A stretch of DNA of 11,280 nt from Lunasporangiospora selenospora (Eukaryota > Mortierellomycota > Mortierellomycetes > Mortierellales > Mortierellaceae). The position numbers and the translations under genes were made by a program. Below, piece after piece: positions 1-8,829 of this stretch; position 1 is the stretch's first letter, and each line of letters begins with the position of its first letter. The stretch spans positions 13,062 through 24,341 of the forward strand of contig JAABOA010000085.1 of NCBI GenBank assembly GCA_015680635.1, in the 5' to 3' direction. Below the pieces are notes generated by a model, which was not told the DNA's origin, did not search any database, and was given only the letters and a program-made list of their open reading frames with translations.

Positions 1-1
1 A

Positions 2-3000
2 GCTAGGATTCCTGGCCAGACCGCGCCATCAGTTACTGCGACTTCACCTACAATTGTTTCGTCGCAACAAGAGCTCCCCGCAGAGATGGTTCCTAACTTG
101 GCAGCCTTTGTAACTTTCAACCCTCCCGCATACTTTAACGAGAGACCCACCCTGAAGCGACTGGTCCATCTGGCGATTGACCGTGCAGTTCGTGAAATCG
201 TAACGCCTGTGGTTGATCGATCGGTTACGATTGCTGGCATTTCTACTAGAGAAATGATCCTCAAGGATTTTGCTATGGAGCCTAATGAGGAAAAGATGCG
301 CAAGGCAGCTCATTTGATGGTCCAGAATCTGGCAGGAAGTCTCGCCCTTGTAACATGCAAGGAGCCACTCCGAGTAAGCATGGCCAACATCATTCGTACC
401 TTGTTCTTGCAGAACGGTATCACGGATCAGAATATGCCAGAACAACCAATCTTGATGACTGTGAACGACAACTTGGACCTTGCTTGCTCGGTGATCGAGA
501 AAGCAGCAATGGAGAAGGCTATTCCAGAAATCGAGGAAAGTCTTGCGTCGGCCTTTAGTAACAGGAAGAAGCATCGTGAGCGCACGGGTCAACCTTACTA
601 CGATATGGCAACCTACCAGTCCTCACGGTATCCTGCCAGTCTTCCGGAACCATTGCGCGGCAAGCCCCCTGGTCTTTCTCCTCAACAATTACGGGTATAT
701 GAGGACTTTGCTCGTCTCCCAAGACAAACACCAATGGCACCCGCATATGATATTGATAGGAATGTCCGCACTCCTCTGAGTGCCAAGTCTGATACAAGCC
801 AAGGCTATCCATTCAATACCAATGATGCAGGCTATGGTGGAGTCCCTGTATCTTTGTCGGCCCACCAGTCACTAGAAAAGTTTGCTCAGATCATCAGTGA
901 GCTTGACAGACTGATCAGTCTCTCACCTTCAGTGCCTCTGGCTGCGCTTCCCCCCAGCCACGATGTCAAGATGCTGGCGCGTATGGTGCCAGTGATCCCT
1001 GCTCAGTCTATCAACCCTGACGAAATGGCTTTGACGTTCTCTCAAAAGATCGTACAGCTGTTATACAAGACTGAGCACACCCTCTCCAGAGATGTATATG
1101 CCGCTCTACTGGAGCAACTCTGCACTTTGTCTGCCAAGGTCGCAAAGGAAGTGACAGAGTGGCTCATCTATGCAGATGACGACCGCAAATTCAATGTGCC
1201 TGTGACAGTTACCTTGATCAGGACAGGACTAGTCAGTCTCGTGGATCAGGACATGCAACTTGCTCGTTTGATTGAGATTGGGCGCCCTGGAGTAATTGAA
1301 TACACTATGCGACTCATCCATGAATGTGTGCTAAGCGATCAACCATGTGCCGATCGTAACGAGTTTATCAACTCGCTCAATGTCCTCAACCGACTTGCTC
1401 AGCGTGGAGGAAAGGCTGCGGAACCAATTGTACAACTAATTGATGATATTCGACGAGGACCTCATCAGGGATCTCAAGAGAATACGTCAGCAGCCGCTCC
1501 GGAAACTTCGGAAAATTTGATCCTACGAGAACAACTAGCATTCATTTTTGCAGAATGGATTAGGGTCTACCAACTATCAACCTCAACAGAGAAGGAGCAT
1601 GCAGCCTTTATCAGTTCGATCCAACAACAAGGTGTTCTCAAGGGCGAGGAGATTTCTTCGCTATTCTTCCGTGTCTGCACAGAGATGAGTGTTGAGAGTT
1701 ATATCAAGTACAAGGTTACGAACACCAATGCTGCATACCAAGGAGTCGATGCTTTTGTTAAACTGATCGTGACCTTGGTGAAGCATTACTCGGATCCTCA
1801 AGGGCTGAATCACAGCACGGCCAAAGCCACATACCTGACAACGCTCCTGTCCATCATTGTACTTGTTTTGGCGCAGGCGCACGAACAGCGCCGCAGCCAG
1901 TTCAACCAGAAGCCTTTCTTGCGTCTCTTCTCTGGCCTCTTGACAGAAATGATGACTGCCTACGAGGCTTCGCCAACGATGTATTTCCAGATCCTCACTG
2001 CCTTTAGGTAAGTCATTCGTTATTTCATACATATCTCGTTGAGCCCAAGTAAGATCTGAATCAATATTGAAGCTAATACCCTCTTTTCTTTGACTATCAA
2101 CAGTAACACTTTCCAGACACTCCAGCCTCTTGTGTTCCCAGGATTTACCTATGGCTGGCTGTCACTGATCTCTCACCGCGCTTTTATGCCAAAGATCCTG
2201 CTGATTGAGAATGACAAAGGATGGGCTACATTCCAGAAACTTTTAGTTTCGCTCTTCCGGTTCCTGTCTCCTCTCCTCGTGGGAGGTGGTGAGATGCGCG
2301 ATACCACACGGGCCCTCTATAGAGGCACTCTCCGAGTGCTTTTGGTGCTCTTGCACGACTTTCCAGAGTTCTTGTGTGACTACCACTCTAGTTTCTGTGA
2401 TGTGATACCGCAGTCCTGTATCCAACTACGAAACTTGATTCTCAGTGCCTTCCCAAGGAACATGCGTCTACCAGACCCATTCACACCCAACTTGAAGGTG
2501 GACCTGTTGACAGAGATCCATCAACCGCCTAGAGTTTTGTCGGACTTTACAGCTAATATCCCTCAGAGCTTTAGGATCGACTTGGATACTTATTTGGCAA
2601 CTAGAGAAAAGACACCATTCTTCGAAAGCATTCGAGTAGCACTTGCAGCGGATATAAGTAGCAGGACGTTCACTCCACAGCAACATCATCAGCTCCAACT
2701 CGACGGGGGTTTTGTGACAAAGTACAATGCTCCGATGATCAACGCCTTGGTACTGTATGTGGGGATCAAGGGCATTTCACAACTTCAGGCTGTAAGCCAG
2801 CAGCAGAACCCATCGACACAGATCGCAAAGACGGCGGCCATGGACATTTTCCAACAACTTCTTGTTACGTTGGACTCTGAGGGGCGATATCTCTTCCTAA
2901 GCGCGATTGCCAACCAGCTGAGATATCCAAACTCGCATACGCACTATTTCAGCCGTGTGTTGTTGTTCCTGTTTTACGAATCGACGGATGAATCGATGAA

Positions 3001-3193
3001 GGAGCAGATTACAAGAGTGTTGTTGGAGCGACTTATTGTGAACCGACCACATCCTTGGGGCTTGTTGATTACGTTTATTGAGCTTCTCAAGAACCCACGA
3101 TATGCGTTCTGGGACCACGAGTTTACGAGGATCGACCCAGATATCGAAAAACTCTTTGAGTCTGTCTCCAGATCGGTCAAGCGATCTGGTTAG
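2..3193 (+). CDS. NOT1: NOT1 (CNOT1), C-terminal half, scaffold of the CCR4-NOT complex
   Basis: The reading frame is open from nucleotide 2 and continues through one intron (2008-2103) to a TAG at 3191-3193, giving 1031 residues with the N-terminal half outside the window. Residues about 30-190 match the CAF40/CNOT9-binding domain (DUF3819): [16 protein letters not shown], then [40 protein letters not shown] and [10 protein letters not shown] linker rich in Pro, Tyr and Gly follows (about 195-290), then helical repeats. From about residue 510 to the end is the NOT1 superfamily homology domain that binds NOT2 and NOT3/5, with [19 protein letters not shown] and [21 protein letters not shown]. 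In this family NOT1 is the cytoplasmic and nuclear platform for the CAF1/CCR4 deadenylases, so it acts in mRNA decay and translational repression. The ATG at 86 is internal and is not the start. Family identity is recognised from memory and is very secure; no lesion is visible. Confidence 0.96.
2008..2103 (+). other. Spliceosomal intron in NOT1 (96 nt, phase 2)
   Basis: The donor is GTAAGT at 2008-2013 and the acceptor is CAACAG ending at 2103, with a likely branch site GCTAATA near 2072-2078. Reading through gives a stop at 2009-2011. Splicing restores a Ser codon (AG plus T) and joins LTAF to [15 protein letters not shown], which is continuous NOT1 homology. Confidence 0.95.
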
Positions 3194-3721
3194 AAATTGT
3201 AGTTTTATATCCCTCCCCCCCTTTTCCTTTTGTATTTTCTAAATGTAGACACTGTGTGCTTTCTTCAAATGTTATCATGTCAATGTTGCATTCCAGTCTT
3301 TGAACTAGCCCTTGTGTAAATCTTGTGAGTGGGCAGATATTACCCTATACCGACCTTTTGGAGGATGCATGTAGCCTTGTGAACATGACTGAAACAAACA
3401 AACGAACAAAGGAGGACCTAGAGTCCCAAGACAATATCCTTCGACCCACCAGGGGAAGGATGAGAGCAAAGAGTAGATGACTGTATGCATAAAGTGGAGA
3501 GGCCTCTACAAAAGACCCAAGGCCCAAGCCCTTTGTCCCTCACAAGCAGGTCTCTGGCTATTGAACTTGTGACCCTTGAACTTACTTTTGTTCCTCATCT
3601 TCTTCGATACATCATTTTAATGAGTAATATTAATGTGCATTTGGGACACTCTTGTCAAGAATTCTATTCTTGCATCTAACCAAAATGACCTGAACTGTCG
3701 CTGCTCCATTCATCTGATTAG
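3194..3721 (+). other. Intergenic: NOT1 3' flank and F-box gene 5' flank
   Basis: The first part is probably the NOT1 3' UTR: a pyrimidine run (about 3209-3230) lies 16 nt after the stop, and no AATAAA is present. Around 3392-3410 there is a short degenerate CAAA-type repeat. The last part, from about 3620, probably contains the 5' end of the F-box gene, including a CTAAC branch-like site at 3676-3680. Short frames here have no recognisable protein features. Confidence 0.5.
3624..3721 (+). other. Candidate 5' intron of the F-box gene (98 nt, phase 1)
   Basis: This is an inferred intron: donor GTAATA at 3624, branch-like CTAAC at 3676-3680, acceptor CTGATTAG ending at 3721. It would join ATG-A (3620-3623) to CGACCGAC, giving Met-Thr-Thr-Asp-Ile-Arg-Lys directly before the F-box. 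Within 3194-3721, ATGAGT is the only ATG followed after one base by GT. A longer first exon in the same frame, starting at ATG 3485, is a less likely alternative. The context around ATG 3620 is weak (T at -3). Confidence 0.35.
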
Positions 3722-6700
3722 CGACCGACATTCGGAAACTACCATCCTTACCAAATGAGATCCTCTTGGTGGTTATCGAGCAGTGTTCGGAGAACCTCCC
3801 GCTGCTTCACAAGCTCCTCTTTGTTAACTGGAATTTCTTTAACGAGGCCGTCAGGCACCTCTACAAGGATCCCCTTGCTCTTCTCTCCCTGTATAATTTT
3901 GATACCCGCTACCATGGCATCTTCCAAAGTCGGTGTATAAGACTTGCACAAGTGATGCTAACCTCGGTCTTGTCCTACTCGGACGAGGATCCGACTGAAG
4001 CGCTGAGAAAGCACAACTTGGTTCTGGTGAACTTTCCTAGGACGAATGACTTCATAGTGGGAGGATACCTTAGGGCCTATCCAGACGACAGGCTGTCCTC
4101 AATTGCGGATGAAGTTGAAACCAGCACGAATTCAGTCAACATGGTGGAATCACTTCACCCCACGACACAAGGCGCCAGACTCTACCGGATTAAGCCGCGG
4201 GTCGGCATTGTTAAAAAGATTGCTAGTCTCTTGAGAACCAGGACTTCTGACCCCATCAAGACCCAAATCTATCCAGAGATAACAGTCCTAGACCCAAGAA
4301 AGACACTTGTCAACTACTCGGAGTATCTTTGGACTCTTCCTTTGGTACGGCATTGGATACCGCTTATTGAACATGTACGCTCGGTCCATCTCCCACTGGA
4401 TTACAGTGATTACATGACGGAACCCATCTTTCCAGAGGTTGAAAGGCTCTTTCTCCGGTTCAACGCTGCCCACTTTCGAACGCTTGATCTCTGTGCGACA
4501 GTGATTCCACAAATAGTGGAGCAAGGTCAACATCTCGAGTTCAAGTCTTTAAGGAACCTCACTATCCGACATGGCAGAGAGCTTGAGGGCAAGAGCTATT
4601 ACTACACCAAGGATCTCCTGAGGTTCATTCGTGAACACCAAAGTGCATTCCCAGCCAAAGGATCTCTAGACTTTCGTATTGTGTCAGGATATCGTCCGGG
4701 GGATACGTTTGATTATGACAAGTTGGAGTCTTTTATCTCCAAACCGGACGCGCTTTTGGAGTATTACCTTGCCTTGAAGAGTCCTCGGAGGATGGAGGCC
4801 TGTCTCATCTCACAGTTTTACGAAAATCCAGTCCTCTCAGAGATTGACACCAGCGCACTTCGAACTTTTAAGGATTCTATGGATCGAGTTGGGCGCAGTG
4901 AGATTCGGTCTGTCCAATTCCGGAAAGAGACTCTGACGGCCGGGATGCGGGCATTCTTGAGTCGGTGCTCCCGCCTAGAGGAGCTTGAGCTCTTTGTGAG
5001 TGATGCGGATTTATTCCGCAGGGATGATTACTTTCAGGACGAACCAGATGAGTATCAGGAGAATACACAAGGCGAGACGACTCGGGGGGCTCCAGATCGA
5101 CTGGTCTCTTCAAAGACATTGGCCTTTTTAAATCTCGGCTCGTTGAGGAGGCTCGTGCTCAATCGATCCTGTCATTATCGGATGGTGGTAGGGGTGTCGA
5201 ACGATGCGGTTAGGGCATTTGGGTCTTCTTTGAGAGAGATGGTTATTAATGCGGGACAGTTTACTCCGTTGACGGCGAATACTCGTTTCCCGTCAAACGA
5301 GTCTGGCTACCTACCACGGAGCGATCAATTATCAAGACGATACAATACTCTTGGAGACTGGAATGCACCGTTCCTCAGAAGCATCAAGGTACGCGTGGTC
5401 ATCAACACCCCATCGATCCAAATAGGGTCACTAGAAGGATGTCCACAGCTCGAGGAGCTCCATTTAGATATTACTCTGAGATATGAGGCACTGTTACCGA
5501 GTCAACACTTTTCAGCACCACAGGATCTTGAGCCGTATCAAGAACACGAGTCCCTAGACCCGTTCAAACTTTTTCCGAAATGGACCCTCCCCAGGTTAAA
5601 AACACTGGAGTTGTGTACAGCAGCAGCTATTCGATTCAACTTTGATTCGTTTGAGGATGGTATGCCTCGTTTGGTTTCCGCTAGATTTACGGTAGAAGAC
5701 CAATGCAATACCATCATACGGGATCATGCGAAACGTATTCCACGACTTTCAAAACATTTTGAACTTGGTAAAGTGGAAAAAAAAAAAAAAAAGTGTTTGA
5801 TTTCTTTTAAAGGTCGACTCCACGAGTTGTTTCTTTGTAGTACCGTCTCACTAACGATGAGGGGATCTTTTTTTTATATTTTAGATCAGTGTCGAGAGCT
5901 CTATATGCCAGTCCAAACTGTCGATCATGAAGGGTGGATCCGAAAATGGGATCTTCCAAAACTAATTCGACTCCAAATGTCTGGACCGTGCGCCTGCGTC
6001 TTCACCTTGGACAAACTCACAGGACTTCCACTTTTGCAAGAGCTTGAGCTCGTGCACACCGTTTACTCGTCTTTTGCTCATTCAAGTAGTGTGTTGTTGG
6101 ACGCTCGTCCAGAGGATGGTTTGGATACTCTTCAAAGTCATCGTCGTACCGCTGGGGATCTTGAGGCGGATGTCCAGGCAAGACTGCAGCGACAGCAGCC
6201 GTTGATAGGGAGCAACCTCCAGGAAGTGAGGATCACTGGTCGATGGATAAGAGACAAGAATGAGCTTGTAGATCTTTTGACAATCTATGCTCCCAACATT
6301 GGGAGATTGGTGATGGTTGAGCCAAAGAAGGCACGCTTTGCCAATGGCCCAGCTTGGATATTAAACTCCATCCTTCGAGCAGCGAGTATGTGGAGTGTAT
6401 TGGGATGACAAGGGGGTCAACAAAGGAGCCAACAAAGGAGCCAACAAAGGAGCCAACAAAGCCCAAGACAACACCGTTTACTCTCTTGTTAGGGTCGGTA
6501 GTGTCCAAGGGATCATTGCCCCGAGACCAACCCGACGACGGTGTGTGTGCTGATTCCCACGAAAAAAGCAAGCCGAGACCTGGAGATAGTTTGAGATACT
6601 GCGACATTGATAGTCCGTTCCCGTCCCCAATCAAGAAGAGGAATTTCCCAAAGGGATTTCGCGAGATGAGAGTACATGGAAATGAAGAAGACCACAACTG

Positions 6701-6764
6701 TGTAGTTTGGATCAACGATCACAACGTGGTGATGGTTCGCTCTCTCTTGGTAAACGAAGCATGA
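3722..6764 (+). CDS. F-box and leucine-rich-repeat (RNI-like) protein, spliced model
   Basis: The frame entering at 3722 begins with a clear F-box (LPSLPNEILLVVIEQ, then VNWNFFNEAVRHLYKDPL, about residues 9-50). A long region follows with irregular LRR-like strands: LRNLTIRHG, LEELELFV, LRRLVLNRS, LEELHLDIT, LKTLELCTA, LHELFLCST, LIRLQMSG, LQELELVH. An acidic stretch lies near nucleotides 5015-5100. F-box proteins bind SKP1 through the F-box and present substrates bound by the LRR part to SCF ubiquitin ligases; the substrate cannot be predicted. My model joins 3620-3623 (tentative), 3722-5767, 5813-6385 and 6493-6764, totalling 964 aa. There is no in-frame ATG between the upstream TGA at 3715 and the F-box, so the start is unresolved; a TTG at 3766 lies inside the F-box and is not a credible start. 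Without the last intron the protein stops at 6406-6408. Proteins of this class are expanded and divergent in Mortierella-type fungi. Confidence 0.82.
5768..5812 (+). other. Possible 45-nt in-frame mini-intron (or poly-Lys insertion) in the F-box gene
   Basis: The segment begins GTAAAG and ends TTTTAAAG, is exactly 45 nt and contains a run of 16 A (5777-5792). It has no stop, so both forms are translatable. Retained, it inserts 15 residues, mostly lysine. Removed (phase 1), it gives FELGRLHELFLCST, a smooth LRR register. The length is at the lower limit for fungal introns and the branch site is weak (TTTGATT). Confidence 0.5.
6386..6492 (+). other. Likely intron near the 3' end of the F-box gene (107 nt, phase 1)
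   Basis: The donor is a textbook GTATGT at 6386-6391. The acceptor ends a pyrimidine-rich stretch, TTTACTCTCTTGTTAG, at 6492. Splicing avoids the TGA at 6406 and enters a frame open to 6764, adding 90 residues that end in EEDHNCVVWINDHNVVMV and a short tail. A polyadenylation hexamer 64 nt after that later stop supports the longer form. The intron contains the 12-bp tandem repeat. Confidence 0.68.
6419..6461 (+). repeat. 12-bp tandem repeat, 3.6 copies
   Basis: The unit AACAAAGGAGCC occurs three times perfectly (6419-6430, 6431-6442, 6443-6454) and then partially (6455-6461). In one frame it would read Lys-Glu-Pro-Thr repeated, but in the preferred gene model it lies inside an intron. As a perfect minisatellite it is expected to vary in copy number. 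Confidence 0.92.
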
Positions 6765-6827
6765 TCCATTGACTTTGTTTATCATTTACGGTCCGCGAGA
6801 TGTTTCGAGTCCATGATAGAAATTGAG

Positions 6828-6833
6828 AATAAA
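6828..6833 (+). terminator. Polyadenylation signal AATAAA for the F-box gene
   Basis: A canonical AATAAA lies 64 nt beyond the TGA at 6762-6764 and 420 nt beyond the alternative stop at 6406. Its position favours the extended, spliced 3' end. Confidence 0.5.
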
Positions 6834-7042
6834 GGAGGACCGACCCAACCCACTCCCTTGACCAAGCAACTCAATGAGCAAGGAAAGAGAAGGACATACT
6901 CGTACTGGTTTTTATTCTAACTCAAATGTGTATCCATACACCTTGTAAGAGGTCAGTTCGTTTATGATGATGATTCGGATGTTTCATTTTAAACAAACCA
7001 TCCTGGCCTAGTGTAGCGCTGTCATTAGTGGATATTATCCCC

Positions 7043-7048
7043 TTTATT
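7043..7048 (-). terminator. Candidate polyadenylation signal for the minus-strand gene
   Basis: AATAAA on the minus strand, about 380 nt beyond the TAA of the orphan gene. The hexamer is exact, but the distance would imply a long 3' UTR; a second copy lies at 6911-6916. Confidence 0.25.
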
Positions 7049-7425
7049 GCGATTATTTGGTGAGCTCAAGGCATTTACTATGGCATTTGAAAGTATTTCA
7101 CCATATTCGAATGATATTTTTGGTCGATACAGCACAGAAAATATCGATTACAGTGAAGATTTGTTTGTTTGGCAGTCTCCTGGGGAGCCGTCGCCACAAA
7201 CGATTGTTCTAACTCTGGTTGGTGCTTCGGCAGCAAGCTGCATTTGCAAAACCCTGATTCGCCAACTCAGCCAATTGCTCGTGTTTGTTTAGACGAGTGA
7301 GCTGGGGCCATATTCAGTGTGGATTGGACGCTCTATAGTTGCAAGGACAGTATTGAGGGTCTGTCGGCCAAACGCGTTGATGAAGATCTGCAAATATTTC
7401 CATGGTGCTTTTTGACCATTTCATT

Positions 7426-8770
7426 TTAGATAATAGAACCATACTCTGATAGACTAGGATCCAAAGGTTGTTCGTACTCTTGATCACTGTTTGACAGAGA
7501 AGGCACTAGCCACTTGTTTTCAAAGCTGGCGGGGATGACGCGACTGTAGATGGTACTGGGAGTGTCCAGTATGTTTGTTATTGTTGCTGGGCGGGCCAAT
7601 CTTGTTTCCAAAGTTGTCTTTAACGCAATAAAATCAAACAAAAGACTATTGATGGCCCAGTCCCTGCAAAGAGTAGTTGAAATCAAAAGGGTCGTTGGTG
7701 TAAGGTCCCAGACACATATTGACAGAACTTGAGTAAACTGGAAGAGAAACAGGTAAAATGCCAGCTTCTTGTGACTCGGGACGATGATGAGTGCGCACTG
7801 GTAAACAAGCGCGCTTATATCGAGAGCGGGAACTGAAGATGGTATTGGGGCGATTTGCTGACGCCTTAGAGAGTGGTGAGCATGTGGCATCATGGACAAT
7901 TCTTTCCATATTTTGCTAAGCAAGGCAGAGAGTCGATGAGACGAGTAAGTGTCCGATATGGGTTTTTTGAAACCCATGCTCCAGTACTCTAGTACTTTGT
8001 GATCCACGTTATAGTCTCTATTCACCTGCATTTGAGAGTATTTTTTATTTAGCCTTGCTGTCCTAGGCCGGTTGCAAGGCCGACTGACCGGTCCTGTTTT
8101 CGGTGGAGGCAGTTCATACACGGCTTCACGATCTTGCGATACTCGTTCTTCATCTGAGAATGAATTGACGTGGTCCCCATGCTGCGCGTCTCGACTAGTC
8201 GAGTGACAAGAGGGCAATGAATCAGTGTAAAGTGGTAGCGCCTGTACAAGCGGAGATTCAACTTCAGATATCGCCCATGGAAAATCATGGTCATGGAAAG
8301 GGTGGCGTCGCTCATTTGAGCATTCCACGAGGTTGGGCAGCGATGGGAAGGCGTCGCAGGCCTGTTCCGGAGGATATTGCATTGGTATTCTTGTGTCTCC
8401 TACTTGGAATAGTAGACAAAGTTACCAATGCTGTCACTTTTTTTTCCCCCTTTCGATAGGAGACATGTCGAGACACGCGGCTGTATTTACCTTTTCCCAC
8501 GGCATATGATCTGTCGCCGTCGTACTCGGCTTCAAAGATCGAGAGGCTCGGCGGCAGAGCAATCTCTTTTCTTTGCTTGACAAAAGTCCTAGAGCATCTG
8601 AGTAGCCCACATTAACCGCGAAAGAAGAATAAGAATAGGATGGATCTACATGGGTGTCGACTCTACACAGCACATGGCTGGTGATCTTTAGTGTACTTTG
8701 AAAATGGGATATAGTCCAGCTCGTGCTTGGCGTTTACTTGAATCGGTGATGGTCCAGACTGGGGAGCCAT
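7426..8770 (-). CDS. Uncharacterised protein with a hydrophobic, probably membrane-associated C-terminal region (three-exon model)
   Basis: I assemble exons 8770-8667, 8597-8491 and 8399-7426 into 1185 nt, encoding 394 aa and a TAA stop. The start at 8770 has a strong context (AGG before ATG, G after) and gives MAPQSGPSPIQVNAKHELDY. Exon 2 adds EIALPPSLSIFEAEYDGDRS, and exon 3 continues KGDTRIPMQYPPEQACDAF. Residues about 77-220 are polar and low in order, with a basic stretch near 175-190. Residues about 282-301 (KLAFYLFLFQFTQVLSICVW) look like a transmembrane helix. A second hydrophobic stretch, 304-328, holds TLLISTTLCRDWAINSLLFD. I do not recognise the family. A shorter version starting at the ATG at 8382 (318 aa) is possible, but the open frame extends upstream of it into a good splice acceptor. 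The gene is divergent from the SNG1-like gene and convergent with the F-box gene. Confidence 0.6.
8400..8490 (-). other. Likely intron 2 of the minus-strand orphan (91 nt, phase 1)
   Basis: On the minus strand the donor is GTAAAT (8490-8485) after GGAAAAG. The acceptor follows TCTACTATTCCAAGTAG and ends at 8400. The junction joins SYAVGK to GDTRIPM without changing frame. A run of eight T and five C on the plus strand (8438-8450) falls inside it. A different acceptor at 8362 would give a 129-nt intron, but it requires another upstream frame. Confidence 0.62.
8598..8666 (-). other. Likely intron 1 of the minus-strand orphan (69 nt, phase 2)
   Basis: On the minus strand the donor is GTAGAG (8666), a TTAAT branch-like site lies near 8613, and the acceptor CTACTCAG ends at 8598. 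It removes both in-frame stops (TAG at 8665, TAA at 8614) that separate the MAPQSG frame from the exon 2 frame. The two flanking frames are the same, and the intron is 3n in length. An alternative acceptor nine bases further on (8589) would delete three residues. Confidence 0.5.
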
Positions 8771-8781
8771 CCTCTGTGAGT

Positions 8782-8829
<48 letters not shown>

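Larger units (their letters stand above)
6765..7425. other. Convergent intergenic region between the F-box gene and the minus-strand orphan
   Basis: This is probably occupied by two 3' UTRs. Besides the plus-strand AATAAA at 6828, minus-strand AATAAA hexamers (TTTATT on plus) occur at 6911-6916 and 7043-7048. An ATG-initiated frame of 70 codons (7080-7292, +) begins MAFESISPYSNDIFGRY, but it has no recognisable domain and no supporting context. I find no tRNA or other structured RNA. Confidence 0.5.

Noticed and set aside
86-2011. NOT1 reading frame starting at ATG 86 and stopping at 2011
   Set aside because: The frame is open to the window edge upstream, and the stop lies in a GTAAGT intron; both ends are artefacts of the unspliced, truncated view.
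3315-3322. TGTAAATC in the NOT1 3' flank as a Pumilio-type site
   Set aside because: It lacks the 3' TA of the UGUANAUA consensus and stands alone.
3305-3679. Short frames on both strands downstream of NOT1
   Set aside because: Frames of 60-64 codons without conserved features; the length is expected by chance.
5836-5884. Second intron end at TTTTTTTTATATTTTAG (5884) with CTAAC upstream, giving a larger 117-nt in-frame intron from 5768
   Set aside because: The acceptor motif is good and phase is kept, but it would remove LHELFLCST and FFYILDQC, which read as genuine LRR sequence; the 45-nt version is preferred. It remains possible as an alternative acceptor.
3766-6408. F-box protein beginning at TTG 3766
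   Set aside because: TTG lies inside the conserved F-box (between EIL and VVIEQ), so starting there would delete the domain's first helix.
6831-6841. AAAGGAGGACC shared with 3408-3418, both downstream of gene ends
   Set aside because: An 11-base match between two places in an 11-kb window is expected many times by chance.
7958-7977. Perfect 8-bp inverted repeat with a 4-nt loop (ATGGGTTT / AAACCCAT)
   Set aside because: It lies inside the coding exon of the orphan gene, is not followed by other RNA structure signals, and short stems like this occur by chance.
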